A DNA stretch of 64,000 bases, taken from Karstenula rhodostoma CBS 690.94 (Eukaryota; Ascomycota; Dothideomycetes; Pleosporales; Didymosphaeriaceae). Below the pieces are notes generated by a model that saw only the letters and a list, made by a program, of their open reading frames with translations, made no database searches and was not told where the DNA came from. The translations under genes and the position numbers were made by a program. Location: assembly GCA_010093485.1 (NCBI GenBank), contig MU001509.1, positions 766,481 to 830,480 of the forward strand, in the 5' to 3' direction. Below are positions 36,017-47,398 of this stretch, one piece after another. Position 1 is the stretch's first letter. Each line of letters begins with the position of its first letter.

Positions 36017-36096
36017 AACCTTCACGAATCATGACTGTACATATTGTGATGGCATATCTGTATTCATAACGACATTACATGACCTTTTGGCTTCTC

Positions 36097-37040
36097 TTAC
36101 GACTTCGTGTAGTACCCATACAAAGACGTCCGATATTGTGACTTTCTTGGTGACACGTTCTGGAGTGATCCATACTTTGGCAACGGCGGTTCGGAAGGCA
36201 TGTGCACCGTCTCCGGCGGTTGTGGGAGATCGACCTTGGTCGCTTTTGGCCGTCCCCGCTCTACATCTGGACCTCCCCTGCTCCTGTCTTTTACAAACAC
36301 TGCAAAAACTCCGTCCTGGTGCGCCTGCAGCACGCTGAAGCCCGCCAGGATCGCTGATACGCAACATATCACCAGCATCAGATACCGTCCCGCTCGCTGG
36401 TCCCATTAGCCCACCATCTCTCCAACGCGTCAAGCATACTTACAGCTTTCTCACAAGCAGGGAAACCATACACTGCATTCGTATCAGGAAATATACTCGG
36501 TACTGCTTTACAGAGGTAGAACTCTCGAGTGAAGGTTTCCTCGCCCCATTTGCGGAACAGTTTAGGGAGACGGCCCTGCGCCTCGCTGGTGAAAAGGTAC
36601 ACGGTGAAGCCAATGGTGGCGGCGGTATTGGTCACGGTCGCGATGCAGACGGCGCTGCCCAGCATCCTGATCTATCCGCGGGTCAGTTGCAACTCTCCCT
36701 TTACACTCACGTAACCCAGGAATATGGCTTTAGGGAAGGGGAATCGTACGTGGACTATGCTCGCCCACCAATGCAACCCCAGCCATACAAGGCCCAACAG
36801 CGAGACAAGAAGACTGCACGCTCCGACGGCAAATTTCACCACCGTAGGCCAAGCATCGATGTTAGACGGATTCAGTGGAACAAAAATAAATTCCGCCATA
36901 TTCGAGCCGGGGTACTGGCGCGCGTTATTCGAAAACGCATCTTGCACACGTGATTCTAGCGCGAGGAGAGCGGTCGAGAGCGCGAGTAGTGTCAAGGACG
37001 AGATGCTGATGGCGATGGTGTGGAGTGTGAACTTGTGCAT
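36097..37040 (-). CDS. Four-span integral membrane protein, fungal hypothetical
   Basis: 285 aa from exons 37040-36711, 36671-36444 and 36396-36097, all phase 0. The hydrophobic segments are about residues 4-28, 65-90, 108-138 and 187-208. A loop with two cysteines (FYLCKAV...GFPACEK) lies between segments 3 and 4. The C-terminal tail is hydrophilic, Pro-rich and ends in KSQYRTSLYGYY. The first intron would be only 39 nt (donor GTGAGT, acceptor GATAG), which is short, but it is the only choice I found that keeps both frames. The topology resembles tetraspan/MARVEL-like fungal proteins; no family is assigned. Confidence 0.7.
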
Positions 37041-37661
37041 GGTTTGTGTTTAGCGAGGATGGAAGAAACAGGCATGTTTATGAATGGAGCGATGTGAGTA
37101 CGGTGATGAGACTGGAGGGATCTGAGCTTGGGGACGCCGCAGCCTTATGCGTATAGGCCAGGTGCGTATAAGCAAGTCAGCAGGAAGCGTCAGGCAAGCA
37201 TTTGGGAATGTTAATGCTGCCGATCTCGCGCTTCGTTCAGCAGGCGATGGCGCAACTCTAACAGTCTGTGTCAATCGTCTCGTGTCATCACAGCCAAGAC
37301 GTGTCTTTAATAAGACTCCGAACTGCCTCCACATAGTTGATGAAGCTCAACGCAGGTACCAGCAAACTTCATCTGTCCCACTTCCAGGATGCAGTCTAGG
37401 AAGCATATGCGTAGCAGCCAGCCAGTCTCACTGCTGTCGCGCGTCCAAGTCCGACAACCTGAAACGCCCCTGAGCTCACAGCCCCCACGCAATCTATTTT
37501 TACCTAGCGGAAAGGCTCCGCGGGCGCTATCGCGCGAACCGACAAATCCCTTTAGGACTATATGTGTGAGACTGCGGCCTCAAGGCAGACGAGTCGGTCC
37601 AAACTAATCCCCGCACGTCCTGCTTACCCACAGTCACCTCGCAATCCGTGCGAGCGACGAA

Positions 37662-37946
37662 ATGCCATCACATCGACACCACGGCATTGAAGGCGACTAT
37701 GGCATCGATGACGTCCGAGGGTATCCTCGTCCCCAAGCGCAGCGTCCGGCGTCGTATCCGCTCCCTCATCCAGACCACTCTGCTCAACAACAGGAGCAGA
37801 AGCGCTTAGCGTCGTATCATGCGCGTAACCATGGCAAATTCCACGAACGGAATCGGGGCAGTAAGAAGGCGGGGTTTTGGGGGATGTTGGTGCTGGTGTT
37901 TAAGTGTGGAAGCTTCGCAAATGATGTGACGGAAGTGGTGCCTTGA
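37662..37946 (+). CDS. Small hypothetical protein
   Basis: 94-aa intronless frame from an ATG in fair context (CGAAATGCC). It is His/Gln/Pro-rich at the start and basic in the middle (HARNHGKFHERNRGSKK), with a short hydrophobic stretch FWGMLVLVFKCGSF near the C-terminus. There is no recognisable domain. It runs in the opposite direction to the tetraspan gene, with about 620 bp between the start codons. It could be real or chance. Confidence 0.35.
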   Translation: MPSHRHHGIEGDYGIDDVRGYPRPQAQRPASYPLPHPDHSAQQQEQKRLASYHARNHGKFHERNRGSKKAGFWGMLVLVFKCGSFANDVTEVVP

Positions 37947-39374
37947 GGAGAAGAGGAATAGGTCTACCATTTCATGTCTCAACCCTGGCAGTCTCTCGAA
38001 AAGTGTAGCTGCTCACATGCCAAGCTTAATAACAGCCATGGCTAACTTCCATCCCAGCCTGAACCCTGGAAATGGGATCTGTAGTACGCAGCGTTGCGTA
38101 TTCAGCAGATAGATCCCACGCAAAGGGCCTGGCGAAAGGGAAAATTGGTGGTGAGGACACCGCGCTGAATGGACCGAGGACGCGAAAAGTTCTCGGCTTA
38201 ATGAATATAAAGGAGCGAACCGAGGAATTTGATTTCGATAGCATGCTGCTAAGTTATATAGCAATCAATCATGAAGATTTATTTTCCTTGGGAACTTGCC
38301 GGGCATTCGGCAATCCGTTGCAGCGATCCCAACAAGAATCTTACCATACTGGCTCCTGCGTCAGGTTGACTAAAGCGGTGCAGTATCTTCCTATGCCTAA
38401 TGCAGTTTCTTCCACACAACCTCCCTTACGCTCTTGTCGAGACATTTGAGCAACATGACCAATCATGCGACGTGAAAGGGGAGGGTACGAGTATCGAAAG
38501 ACTATTCCTCCAGAAAGCTGAAAAGGCGGAATCACATACAAACAGCTTGCATGCTCAGTATTCTACGAGAGTACCGCAACTGAAATCACAGGTGTGTTTC
38601 AATCCCTTGAGTTGAGCTCGAGACAGGCTAGCATCGTACCATCTGTTGACGGATACAATCGACACGATTCCGATTAGAGGGGTTTGACGTGGCCTCAACC
38701 AATACAAATAAGATTAGTTCCACTAACAAGCGTCAAGGGGGTGGATTCTCCACGGAGAAGCATTACTCAGGAATTGAAAGTGCGGAGTGTAGACGGGTGC
38801 TGTGACATCATGAAAATTCGCTTGGCTATCGAACGACGTCCATGAGTTGCAAAGCCTTCGTTAGTTCGTGTTGAACCGTTCCAAGAACTATGCTGCCGCG
38901 TTGATGGTCGTCTCAGGGATCTTGCACGTGGACGGAGGACATAAATTTGCTTTCATGCGTTTACTCATGGTGCTACCTAGACAAACTTATGCCGCACCAC
39001 TCAACCGACGGGCAAGGCATAAACTTGCGTATCCGAGGAATCGGCGCTTTGGAGACGTAGACACCTTCGGTACTTCTCTCTACATTTTTACGCGAGAAGC
39101 CAATGCTATGGTGCAAATCGAGTGACATGTTCCGAGCAAAACGGTGGTCTCGTTTTGCTCCACAAGGTGTGCTTGGGAAAAGGCGCTGCGGTGCATCCGC
39201 ATCCTAGATCAACAGTGACTGGTATCAAACAGTCGCTGTGACTTCTGGTGGTCCTCGAAAGCTGTGTCGACGTCTTAGTGTAATACTGGATGTAATGCTG
39301 CTATCGAAGACATTGCATGCCTCATTATCTGCGCAAAGGTATCGGTGGGCAGTGAAAATGCGCTATAGGTCACT
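37947..39374. other. No gene seen
   Basis: Only short overlapping frames without domains. It lies downstream of the tRNA deacylase gene, so its right end probably contains that gene's 3' UTR. Confidence 0.45.
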
Positions 39375-40226
39375 CTATTCTAAAAGTTCAACCGGTATCT
39401 TGAATTCCTTTGTGATCCGGGTCATGTTGTTGACTAGGTCATTTACGTCGACTGAGGTCGACGCGGTGCTGTCGCTCGGCGTGCCAAACCCGCTTGGGCC
39501 AAGCGAGGTTGGATCGTCCATCTTTGGAGGGTCTGTATCGATCTGAATGGTGACCTGAACATGTCAGTGCGCGCCTTTGAAAGACGGTAGAGGTTTAGGC
39601 TGCTGAGGATGTACCTCATTGTCCAGACAGCTGTAGTCTATACCTACCGGCCCATCGTTCACAAGCGCAACGTCCATCATGGCTGCAAACAAACCGTCCT
39701 TGACTTTGTCTGCCTGGTAAGAGTCTTGCACCTTCTTAAAGAAAGCCTGGTATAGTTCTTTGGCCTTGAGTCCGCTTGCGGACTGGTGGAAGCTGGGCTT
39801 GTTGCCCTTTTTCATGGAAGCAAGCAGCGTGAACTGGGAGACTAATGATGTATCAGCAGTGTACCGTACCGGGGCGCTGGGTGTGTCGTACCGCAAAGAA
39901 CCTCACCCTCGATTTCAACCACGTTCTTTTTCCACTGTCGCCTGGGTCAGTCTTTGCGGGACCTCTCAGATTCGCCACCCACCTTTCCGGGCGGATCGGT
40001 GCTTTCATCATCCCAGAGCTTTGCTTTCAGAATCTTTGCTGGCATGGACTCGATGTCCTTTTCGGTGTCATCCTTAGAGATAGCGGCAAGGACAAGGAGG
40101 CCTCTGCCGATAGACGAGATGAGCTGGCCATCTACGGTCACGGAGGCTGATTTTACGCGTTGAAGGACAGCTGCATGCAATGGTCAGAGGCGCCACGAAG
40201 GACTGGTGGTGTCGCATACTCCTCAT
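39375..40226 (-). CDS. DTD1: D-aminoacyl-tRNA deacylase (DTD)
   Basis: 203-aa proofreading enzyme that hydrolyses D-aminoacyl-tRNA (and Gly-tRNA(Ala) in characterised members) in the cytosol. Exons: 40226-40220 (only 7 nt), 40170-39983, 39934-39892, 39841-39648, 39554-39375. Phases agree, and the splices rebuild the family signatures: MRTVLQRVKSASVTVDG at the N-terminus, WKKNVVEIEGEVLCVSQFTLLA (the SQxT active-site motif) and NDGPVTIQID (the Gly-cisPro motif). A downstream GT (39614) would also keep the frame, but it would insert a stretch after NDGPV and break that motif, so the donor at 39647 is preferred. The C-terminal ~50 residues extend past the bacterial length, as in other fungi. It is divergent from NOT3. 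Confidence 0.92.
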
Positions 40227-40647
40227 CGTGGCGGGGTAGTTCTTTCTGGAAGGAGTGTTGGGGAGCCGGCTGCGACTGCCTGGCGCGCAAGCGAGAGGTC
40301 CCGGCGGGTGTAGTGAGAGACGGCTGCAATTTCAAGTGAATGCTAGCAGCCGTATAGGCTTCTGGGTGCGTCCATGGTGGTGTTGCGTTGCCAGGCGATA
40401 GCATCGCGCGCTGTTGACGATACACGCGGGGAAGCCGCGCTTCTTGGCATGACGCTAGCCGGAAAGAGGGCACTCAGATGCGCAGGCACGTCTAACCACG
40501 TCCAACTCGACAACACACCACTCTATCCGTGTCTCGCTGCCGTACAATCGCGCGCCCAGCACCCGGAACCCATTCCGCTCACGACGAGCGCCCGCCGCGC
40601 CCCGATAGGCCCCCACCCCTCCTCGCGCACGAGGCTACGCACACAAG
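40227..40647. promoter_or_regulatory. Shared divergent promoter region DTD/NOT3
   Basis: 421 bp between the two start codons, so regulatory sequence of both genes must overlap or adjoin here. C-rich stretches occur on the NOT3 side; no specific site is claimed. Confidence 0.5.
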
Positions 40648-42702
40648 ATGGCACAGCGCAAGCTCCAGCAGGAGATCGACAAGTGCTTCAAGAAGGTCGC
40701 CGAGGGCGTCGCGACCTTCGAGAGCATCCACGAGAAGATCCAGCTGTGCACCAACCAGTCACAGAAGGAGAAGCTCGAGGACTCGCTCAAGAAGGAGATC
40801 AAGAAGCTCCAGCGGTCGCGCGACCAGATCAAGACATGGGCCACCATGAGCGACATCAAGGACAAGAAGCCGTTGCTCGACCAGCGGAAGCTGATAGAGA
40901 CCGTACGCGCACCCCGGCCCTCCCTGTCGTGCCCCCACTGATACTGCGCAGCAAATGGAGAAGTTCAAGGCCGTGGAGAAGGAAATGAAGACCAAGGCAT
41001 ACTCCAAGGAAGGCCTCCAATTAGCATCGAAGCTGGATCCAAAAGACAAGGAGAAGGCAGAGTGCGTCGAATTCCTGCAGCACATGAACGAAGAGCTGGA
41101 CCAGCAGGTGGAGCGGATAGAAGCCGAGGTGGAGATAATGCAGGCGTCGACCAAAAAGGGCAAGAAGGGGGTCACGAATGCGGAGCGGATATCGGAGCTC
41201 GAGGAGACCGTCGAGCGACATAAGTGGCACATGGGCAAGCTGGAATTGCTACAGCGGGCGCTGCAGAACGGCAACGTCGAGACGGATCAGGTCAAGGATG
41301 TCGAGGAGGGCATAAAGTACTATGTCGACAGCAACCAGGAACCGGATTTCATGGAGGACGACACAATCTACGACGACTTCAATCTGGACGAAGAGGAGGC
41401 CGCGTACGGGCTGGCCCAGGATGTGGACCGCGTGTCGTCACAAGACACCCAGTCAATACAGGACGATGCAGAACCGGAGTCGCGATCCACCAGCATTGGC
41501 GCAAAAGGGAAGCCGACCGAGACGGTGCAGAGTGGGGCGAGACGGTCGTCGACACAGCTCAAATCCCCCCTTCCTGCTTTGGCAACGCTGCATACGCCTT
41601 TGCCTGGGGTTTCGACCGCAGCATCCAGTTCCATGAAACCTGCTCCGCTCCCAGCCCGAACACCGGGAGAGCCTCTCAAATATGCCTCGGCGGCCGCCGC
41701 TGCAGCTGCAAGCGACAAGAATGGGGTCGGTATTGCGCCGTTGCCACCACCACCAGGTACAGCTGCGGCTCAGGCTGGTCTCGTTCCTAGCGGCGCACGG
41801 GCAAGCGCGACATCATCGCCTGCTCCTTCGCATCCTCAGTTGGCATCACAACCTCCAGTTGCGGCACCAGAGACTGTTCCACACGCTCCGCCAACAAAAT
41901 CTCCGACGGGAACCCCTGCCATAGCTGCTCGGGAGAAGGACCCGCTGTCACGTGCGCCATCATCCGACAGCAGGAAGACACCAGCGCCTGAACAAGAAGA
42001 CGAGACACAGTCAGCGACACCCCCCTTGACGAATGGAGATTCACACGCAGACGAGGATGAAGAGGAGTCGATATTTCACCTTCCGTCAACCTTGCAGGAT
42101 CTCTTCGAGTCGTTGGAGGCCACCAAGAACGACATTAACGCCTCGTCATCAAAACCTCCGGATGAGCGAATGCTCGCTGCGAGCATGGCCACCGCCCCAG
42201 ACTCAGCGGATACAGAAGCGCCACGTCACTACCGCCCGCAGAATCCGTACCCATACACACCCGCACATTACCCACAGGAGCCGTTGGCGATATTCGACGA
42301 CCCTCGTCTGTACTCCCGCATAGAAACGGATGCTCTGTTCTATGCCTTCTACTACCGCCAAGGTACCTATCAGCAGTACCTTGCTGCGAAAGCACTAAAG
42401 TCCCAGAGCTGGCGGTTCCACAAGCAGTACCAGACGTGGTTTCAGCGTCACGAGGAACCGAAGGCTATAACCGAAGATTACGAGCAGGGGACGTACAGGT
42501 TCTTCGACTATGAGAGCACGTGGTAAGCACTTATTCCATCCCTTGCCCTGCCGCATGTTACATCCCCGGACCCAGAGCTGCGCCACATTACTACGCCCGG
42601 GTCATCAAACTCCAATTTTGTTCTTGACTGACTGTTAGCAGGATGAACCGACGGAAAGCAGATTTCCGCTTCGCCTACAAGTTCCTCGAAGACGAATTGT
42701 GA
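40648..42702 (+). CDS. NOT3: CCR4-NOT complex subunit NOT3/NOT5
   Basis: 628-aa component of the CCR4-NOT deadenylase/transcription complex. Exons: 40648-40902, 40952-42522, 42642-42702, phase-consistent. The N-terminal Not3 coiled-coil domain spans about residues 1-235 ([21 protein letters not shown]...; [22 protein letters not shown]). The middle is a Pro/Ala/Ser-rich linker. The C-terminal NOT2/3/5 box is at about 500-628 ([39 protein letters not shown]), ending [13 protein letters not shown] from the third exon. The length is close to that of other filamentous-fungal NOT3 proteins. The protein bridges the NOT module to mRNA decay and codon-optimality sensing in characterised fungi. Confidence 0.95.
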
Positions 42703-44555
42703 ACGGGCCATCCACACCCCAGCGTCCTCCCGTGTGACTAACGGTATTGCGGTTGTATGAATTATTAGGTAGTTGTCAATGGTACCCAAAGGGTAATTCT
42801 CGAGCCAGATCAAACACAACGCTTCTCACCGACTTGTTTTGCAGCCAAACTCCAGTAAATAGTGAACGTCGGGCAGAGGGATGCGGTGAGGCAGCAGGAC
42901 ATCTGCACAGGCAGTCGCGCCCCTTTGTCCAGGCTACGAAATCGTAGGCCTGCAACTCATGCATCACCCTCAAGCTTTCGATTATTGGCCGCATCGCCAC
43001 CTCAGCTGCGTTGGCTGCGATTGATCGTTCTCATCGGGCGAGTTCTGACATAATAACTTGGTTGAGCAGTCTCATCTTATTGGCTGACAGCATCCAGGTT
43101 CATTTTGGCTTTGGCCCCCACAAGACTACCACAGCCCTCGACGCCAACGATGCGCTATGCGCACGGAACTGCGAAATAGTGTACCTCGACTCCACTCGCA
43201 CGAACGTTCGCTCCGTCCTGAGCGGCTTGCACCATCACAAGCGAAACGGTCATGGGCTTTCCGCGGGTCCAAATAATGGTTCCCCTGACAAGTTGGGGCC
43301 CGCAAGGCGAATCGACTGCCCACTTATGGTGTAACGCACGGCCCCGGTCTAACAAAAACGAGCAACCGCAGGCGACAGACCGGGCGTTTGATGACTTTAA
43401 TGTCACTTTGCATTGACAAGCGAACCTTCCGTAGCTAGTAAGCCCATAGATGTTTCCTAGCAGGCGCCGGCGTTTTTCTCAGCCTTCGGTTTCAACTACA
43501 ACCGAACGGTCCCCACTGAGCTGGCTGGGGACGCACACACGCAACGGCCCGCGGAAGCCATGGCCTCCTGCTGGCTTGCGGTCCTTCTGGAACCCTCATT
43601 CTCCAAAGCTTTGCCCATCCAACGTCACAGGGCAAAAATGCAAGGCGGTTTTCGCTTCACGAGCGGTAAATGCCATGGGAGTCCAGTGAGGAGATGAGGG
43701 GGCCCACCTAGCGGTGAAGTACTGATAATTTTCGCTAATACCTGGCATCTGGGGACTGGTAACGACTGGTGAAGACGAAGATAGATGTCTTGGCACCTAC
43801 TCGAGGCCGCTGGAGGACCAAAAGCGAGGCTCACTATGCAAGACATAAAAACAATATATGCACTGAGAGCTTCGCTTACTGTCCCTGAAGGTTCTCCATG
43901 GAGCCTCAGCCTCAAACTTCAAGAAGCTTCGGTCGCCTCGCTTTAAGCTTAACATTTCCAAAACCGCACCACGCCCGCCATCATACATTGTTCGTGCCTT
44001 TCAGCCTTATCGGAATCTAGACGTCCGGAGATAATTCAGCTGGGAATTGCCAACATAGCCACTTGCATCCTTCCAGTCAAGACCTACGGCACAGTCCAAG
44101 TGTGTGCTTGGTTAGTAAGTTGCTCTTCGGCCTGCAGTGACACTATGATGCAAATCTGGGTACTAGGAAGGATCAGCTGGGTCTGTTCGCTCTTCAAGAC
44201 TACGGAACTTCCGTCCGTCCTGGAACTCGTTCACCAGTAAGTCGGCGTGATGAGTGACTGAGACGTTGGGGCCAGTGAAGGATCTCGTCAAAGAGTCTGA
44301 TATTTAAGCAGCATATATAACTCTCCGTACGAGAAATCGTTCAGCTAGGCAGAACTAAGACACCACGGTTCAACGTCGGCAATTCACTCTTACGATTGAA
44401 AGATATAACCCCATACACGGTACTCGCACGAAGGCAGCACACCATCCCGCCCTCTCGCCTTCCCGCACTACTCCCACGTCTTCGCATTTTCCTGCACGTC
44501 CAAGCCCTACCGTGCCTCACAACTGCACCTTTGCGCATCCTGGTTTGCTGTCATC
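42703..44555. other. No gene seen
   Basis: 1.85 kb with only short, domain-less frames on both strands. The last ~200 bp are C/T-rich and probably carry the promoter of the following zinc-finger gene. Confidence 0.45.
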
Positions 44556-45327
44556 ATGAGCGGATACGGCGTAAGTACTTACCGGTCTACTAGCGTATCA
44601 TCTTCTCTTGCGGTTTCTGATGTCTTCTTCTACTACAGTATCCTATAGACCAGTCTGTCTACTACGCAGGTTCTGGCTACACAATGCCTCAATACACACC
44701 CGCTCAAATACACGCATACTATCAGCAGTATGGCTGTTATCCTGCGGGCTACCAACCACCACAGCAAGCGCCCCCAGTAGCCACCTCTCCATACGGGTAC
44801 CCACAGGGCAATGCATACAGCCAGCCGTCCAGCAGCTCGCACGAGTACCATACGCCCCTGGGTACCGCCCCGATGGCCGCCCGGTAAGTCAACGGCTGTT
44901 TGATGAAGACGTTGGGTTTGATCCACTCGGCTAACTTCTCCCAGGCCAAGGAGTCCACGGTATGCAATCCTTCATCCCATGATGCTGGTTTTCGCCTTGC
45001 ATGAAACCCTAACCTCACGACTAGTTCCGATGCTTAATGTAAGGCTAACATGCCGACAGGACCTGGAAATGCGACTTTCCCAACTGCGCATCGACCGCCA
45101 ACTTCACTCGTCTCGCCGATCTGCAAAGGCACCAATCCACGGTGCACGGGGTGGGCACTCCCGACTTTCCCTGCACTGTTAAGGACTGCACACGCGTGGG
45201 CGACAAGGGCTTCACACGCCGAGACCATCTCGTCGAGCACTTGCGCAACTTCCACCACATCGACATTCCGAAGCGGAGGCCAGGCGAGCGCAGCGCCTAC
45301 CCGCTAGGGCTGCCAGACTACCAGTAA
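44556..45327 (+). CDS. Small C2H2-type zinc-finger protein with Tyr/Gln/Pro-rich N-terminus
   Basis: 180 aa from exons 44556-44570, 44639-44883, 44945-44959 (15-nt microexon) and 45060-45327, phases consistent. The N-terminal ~85 residues are rich in Tyr, Gln, Pro and Ser (YTPAQIHAYYQQYGCYPAGY), resembling a low-complexity prion-like or activation region. The C-terminal half carries two zinc-finger units: WKCDFPNC...ADLQRHQSTVH and FPCTVKDC...RRDHLVEHLRNFH. These are typical of short fungal C2H2 proteins of unknown target. It ends KRRPGERSAYPLGLPDYQ. Probable nuclear DNA-binding protein. Confidence 0.85.
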
Positions 45328-47398
45328 CTCCACCTTTCATTCCCTCGTCCGCTCCCGCAAGACATATCCTGAAACGACCAGGACCGGGGACCGGGTCACG
45401 AAGCGGACGAGAGGTAGAGGTGGGGCATCGCGGCGAAGGGACACGGCTAGGCCCAGATAACGGATCGAGGACCCCAAATTACCACAATATGGACATCCGA
45501 ATCGTGGAGTCTAGGGAAAGAGCTGGAAAGGCAGAATCGTCGGTGTATCTATGGCATCGTGACAAGCGGGTACGTTTCGGAGAGATGATGCAACCACGAT
45601 ACTGCATTGAGAGCGCGCTGAAGGCGTTGGACTACATACGGCTAGTTTGCGGTCGCAGCTCGTGGGCTGGTTCCGGCGAAAATGTGCCTAGGGGTGGAAC
45701 CGTGCTCTTGCACGGTAACTTGGTAAGGCATTTTTGATATGATCTGCGGGAGCCCCGTGCGTCTGCCGCGGATTCGATCTGACCATCGTTGGCTCGCGTA
45801 AGGACCCTGGCTTACACACCTGCGCTCGGGCGAGGCGGATAGCAGGATGGAGCACTCGGCGTGGGGATAGACGGTCGTTCATGTTCATTCATTTCCTTGG
45901 AGTTTGGGGTGTACATAGACTGGAATTTGTTTCACTTTTCCTTCAACTGCATAGCATAGCGCTGGGGGCAAGCATGGCAATCAACGGGCGCAGTTACTTC
46001 GTCTTTCGGGACACCACCAGTTCGCATTCGCACTTTCGCGGTTACAAACCCGACCACATCTGCAGCCCTCTTACCAAGGCCCTGCCCTACGGACACGGTC
46101 TGCGGCACAGTCGAGGCACGTGGCCATGGCGGGACGCGCAATGTGCAACGTGGAGATTATGCGGCTCAGCGATTGAGACGAAGCGAGACAGCGCGGTCTT
46201 ACTGTCCAGGCCCCAGAGACCCGTACCCGCCGTGCAGGGCGGGTCTCGCCTCAGGGTGTCAGTTTACTACACTGTGAACGTGCGCGTGCACGTTTGTTGT
46301 TGCTTCAGGCCTGAAAAACGGTGCCGCAGGACAAGGAAACGGACTCGGATCCCGTGCGTTGCGCTGCGCTACGCTGAATCAGATCTGGTCGTCAGCATCA
46401 GGTTCGGCGGGCCTTCGCTGGTCGGTGTCGGGAATCGTTGGGTTCTAGGTGAGGATGCGGCAGAGCATCGCTTGTAGAAGGCGTAGTTCTTGATCAAGAT
46501 GCCACACCATGGTTGTATAGAGACCAAAAGATATTGTTGTATTAAGGTTTAGGAAGACAATACTCGGCTGCCTCGGGTACGGAGTTGACGTCTAGACGTA
46601 CGGCTGGCGTGCGAATGCGCCGCGGTGGCACGGGGGGACATGACCGTCCGTGCTGCACCAAGCTTCTTCGTCTGCCCTGGGCTTTGAGGCTCGACATGGG
46701 ATTGATGACGGAGAGGATCGGCCAATTGGGGTGCGTACATAGGGTGTAGGGCAGGGGCCAAAAGGGCTTGGCGGCTGTGAGGATGTTGGGTAAGGAGGGC
46801 CTGAAGAGATGGTATGTTTGGTAAGGCAGAGCGGATTCGATGCTCGCGCGAGAAGGGAGAAGGCGGATACACAGTAGTGTCGAATGGGCTGCCGCATAGA
46901 GTGGTGTATGATATGACGTCACGTGGTGTGATGCGAGGTCGCCCGCTACCGTGGCTCTGGAGCATCACCACGGATGCTGGTCTCGAGATATCGCAACGTG
47001 TCCAGGTAGCAACGTGAATGTGGGCTCACCCTTGGTCACGCGTGAACAGCAGGACGCACAGCACGATGCAGAGAACCCGCTCGTGGAAAAACAATCACAT
47101 GCCCTCGCCGTCGTATCGGCTAGCGCAGGAAAGCTGAAAGCTCCGCGCCCGAGGGCGTTCTTCTCTTTCTTCACCACATTCTATTGTGCGTTATTATCGT
47201 CTCCTACTAACTCCACTGCCACCGGCTCAACAACCCATGTCTCTGCCTCTCTATCTGCACTCAAATACCACCGCCTACCGCGACTCCTACCCTCTGCAAT
47301 AACTGGCCCCGCATCCCCACGAAGCCCCGCCAGCACATCCTCCTGCAGCCTAGATTTTTCCGACAGGCGCATTCTAGCCTCAGAAGCCCACATACAAA
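45328..47398. other. No confident gene
   Basis: 2 kb between the zinc-finger and IFRD genes. The minus strand at 46549-46971 is open in more than one frame but shows no domain or splice structure. The last ~250 bp are C/T-rich and likely form the IFRD promoter and leader. Confidence 0.45.

Noticed and set aside
39615..39647. Extending DTD exon 4 to the donor at 39614
   Set aside because: It keeps the frame but splits the conserved NDGPVT motif; the donor at 39647 restores it.
46549..46971. Minus-strand region open in more than one frame
   Set aside because: No domain, no splice structure, Pro/Ser/His-rich low-information protein; treated as intergenic.
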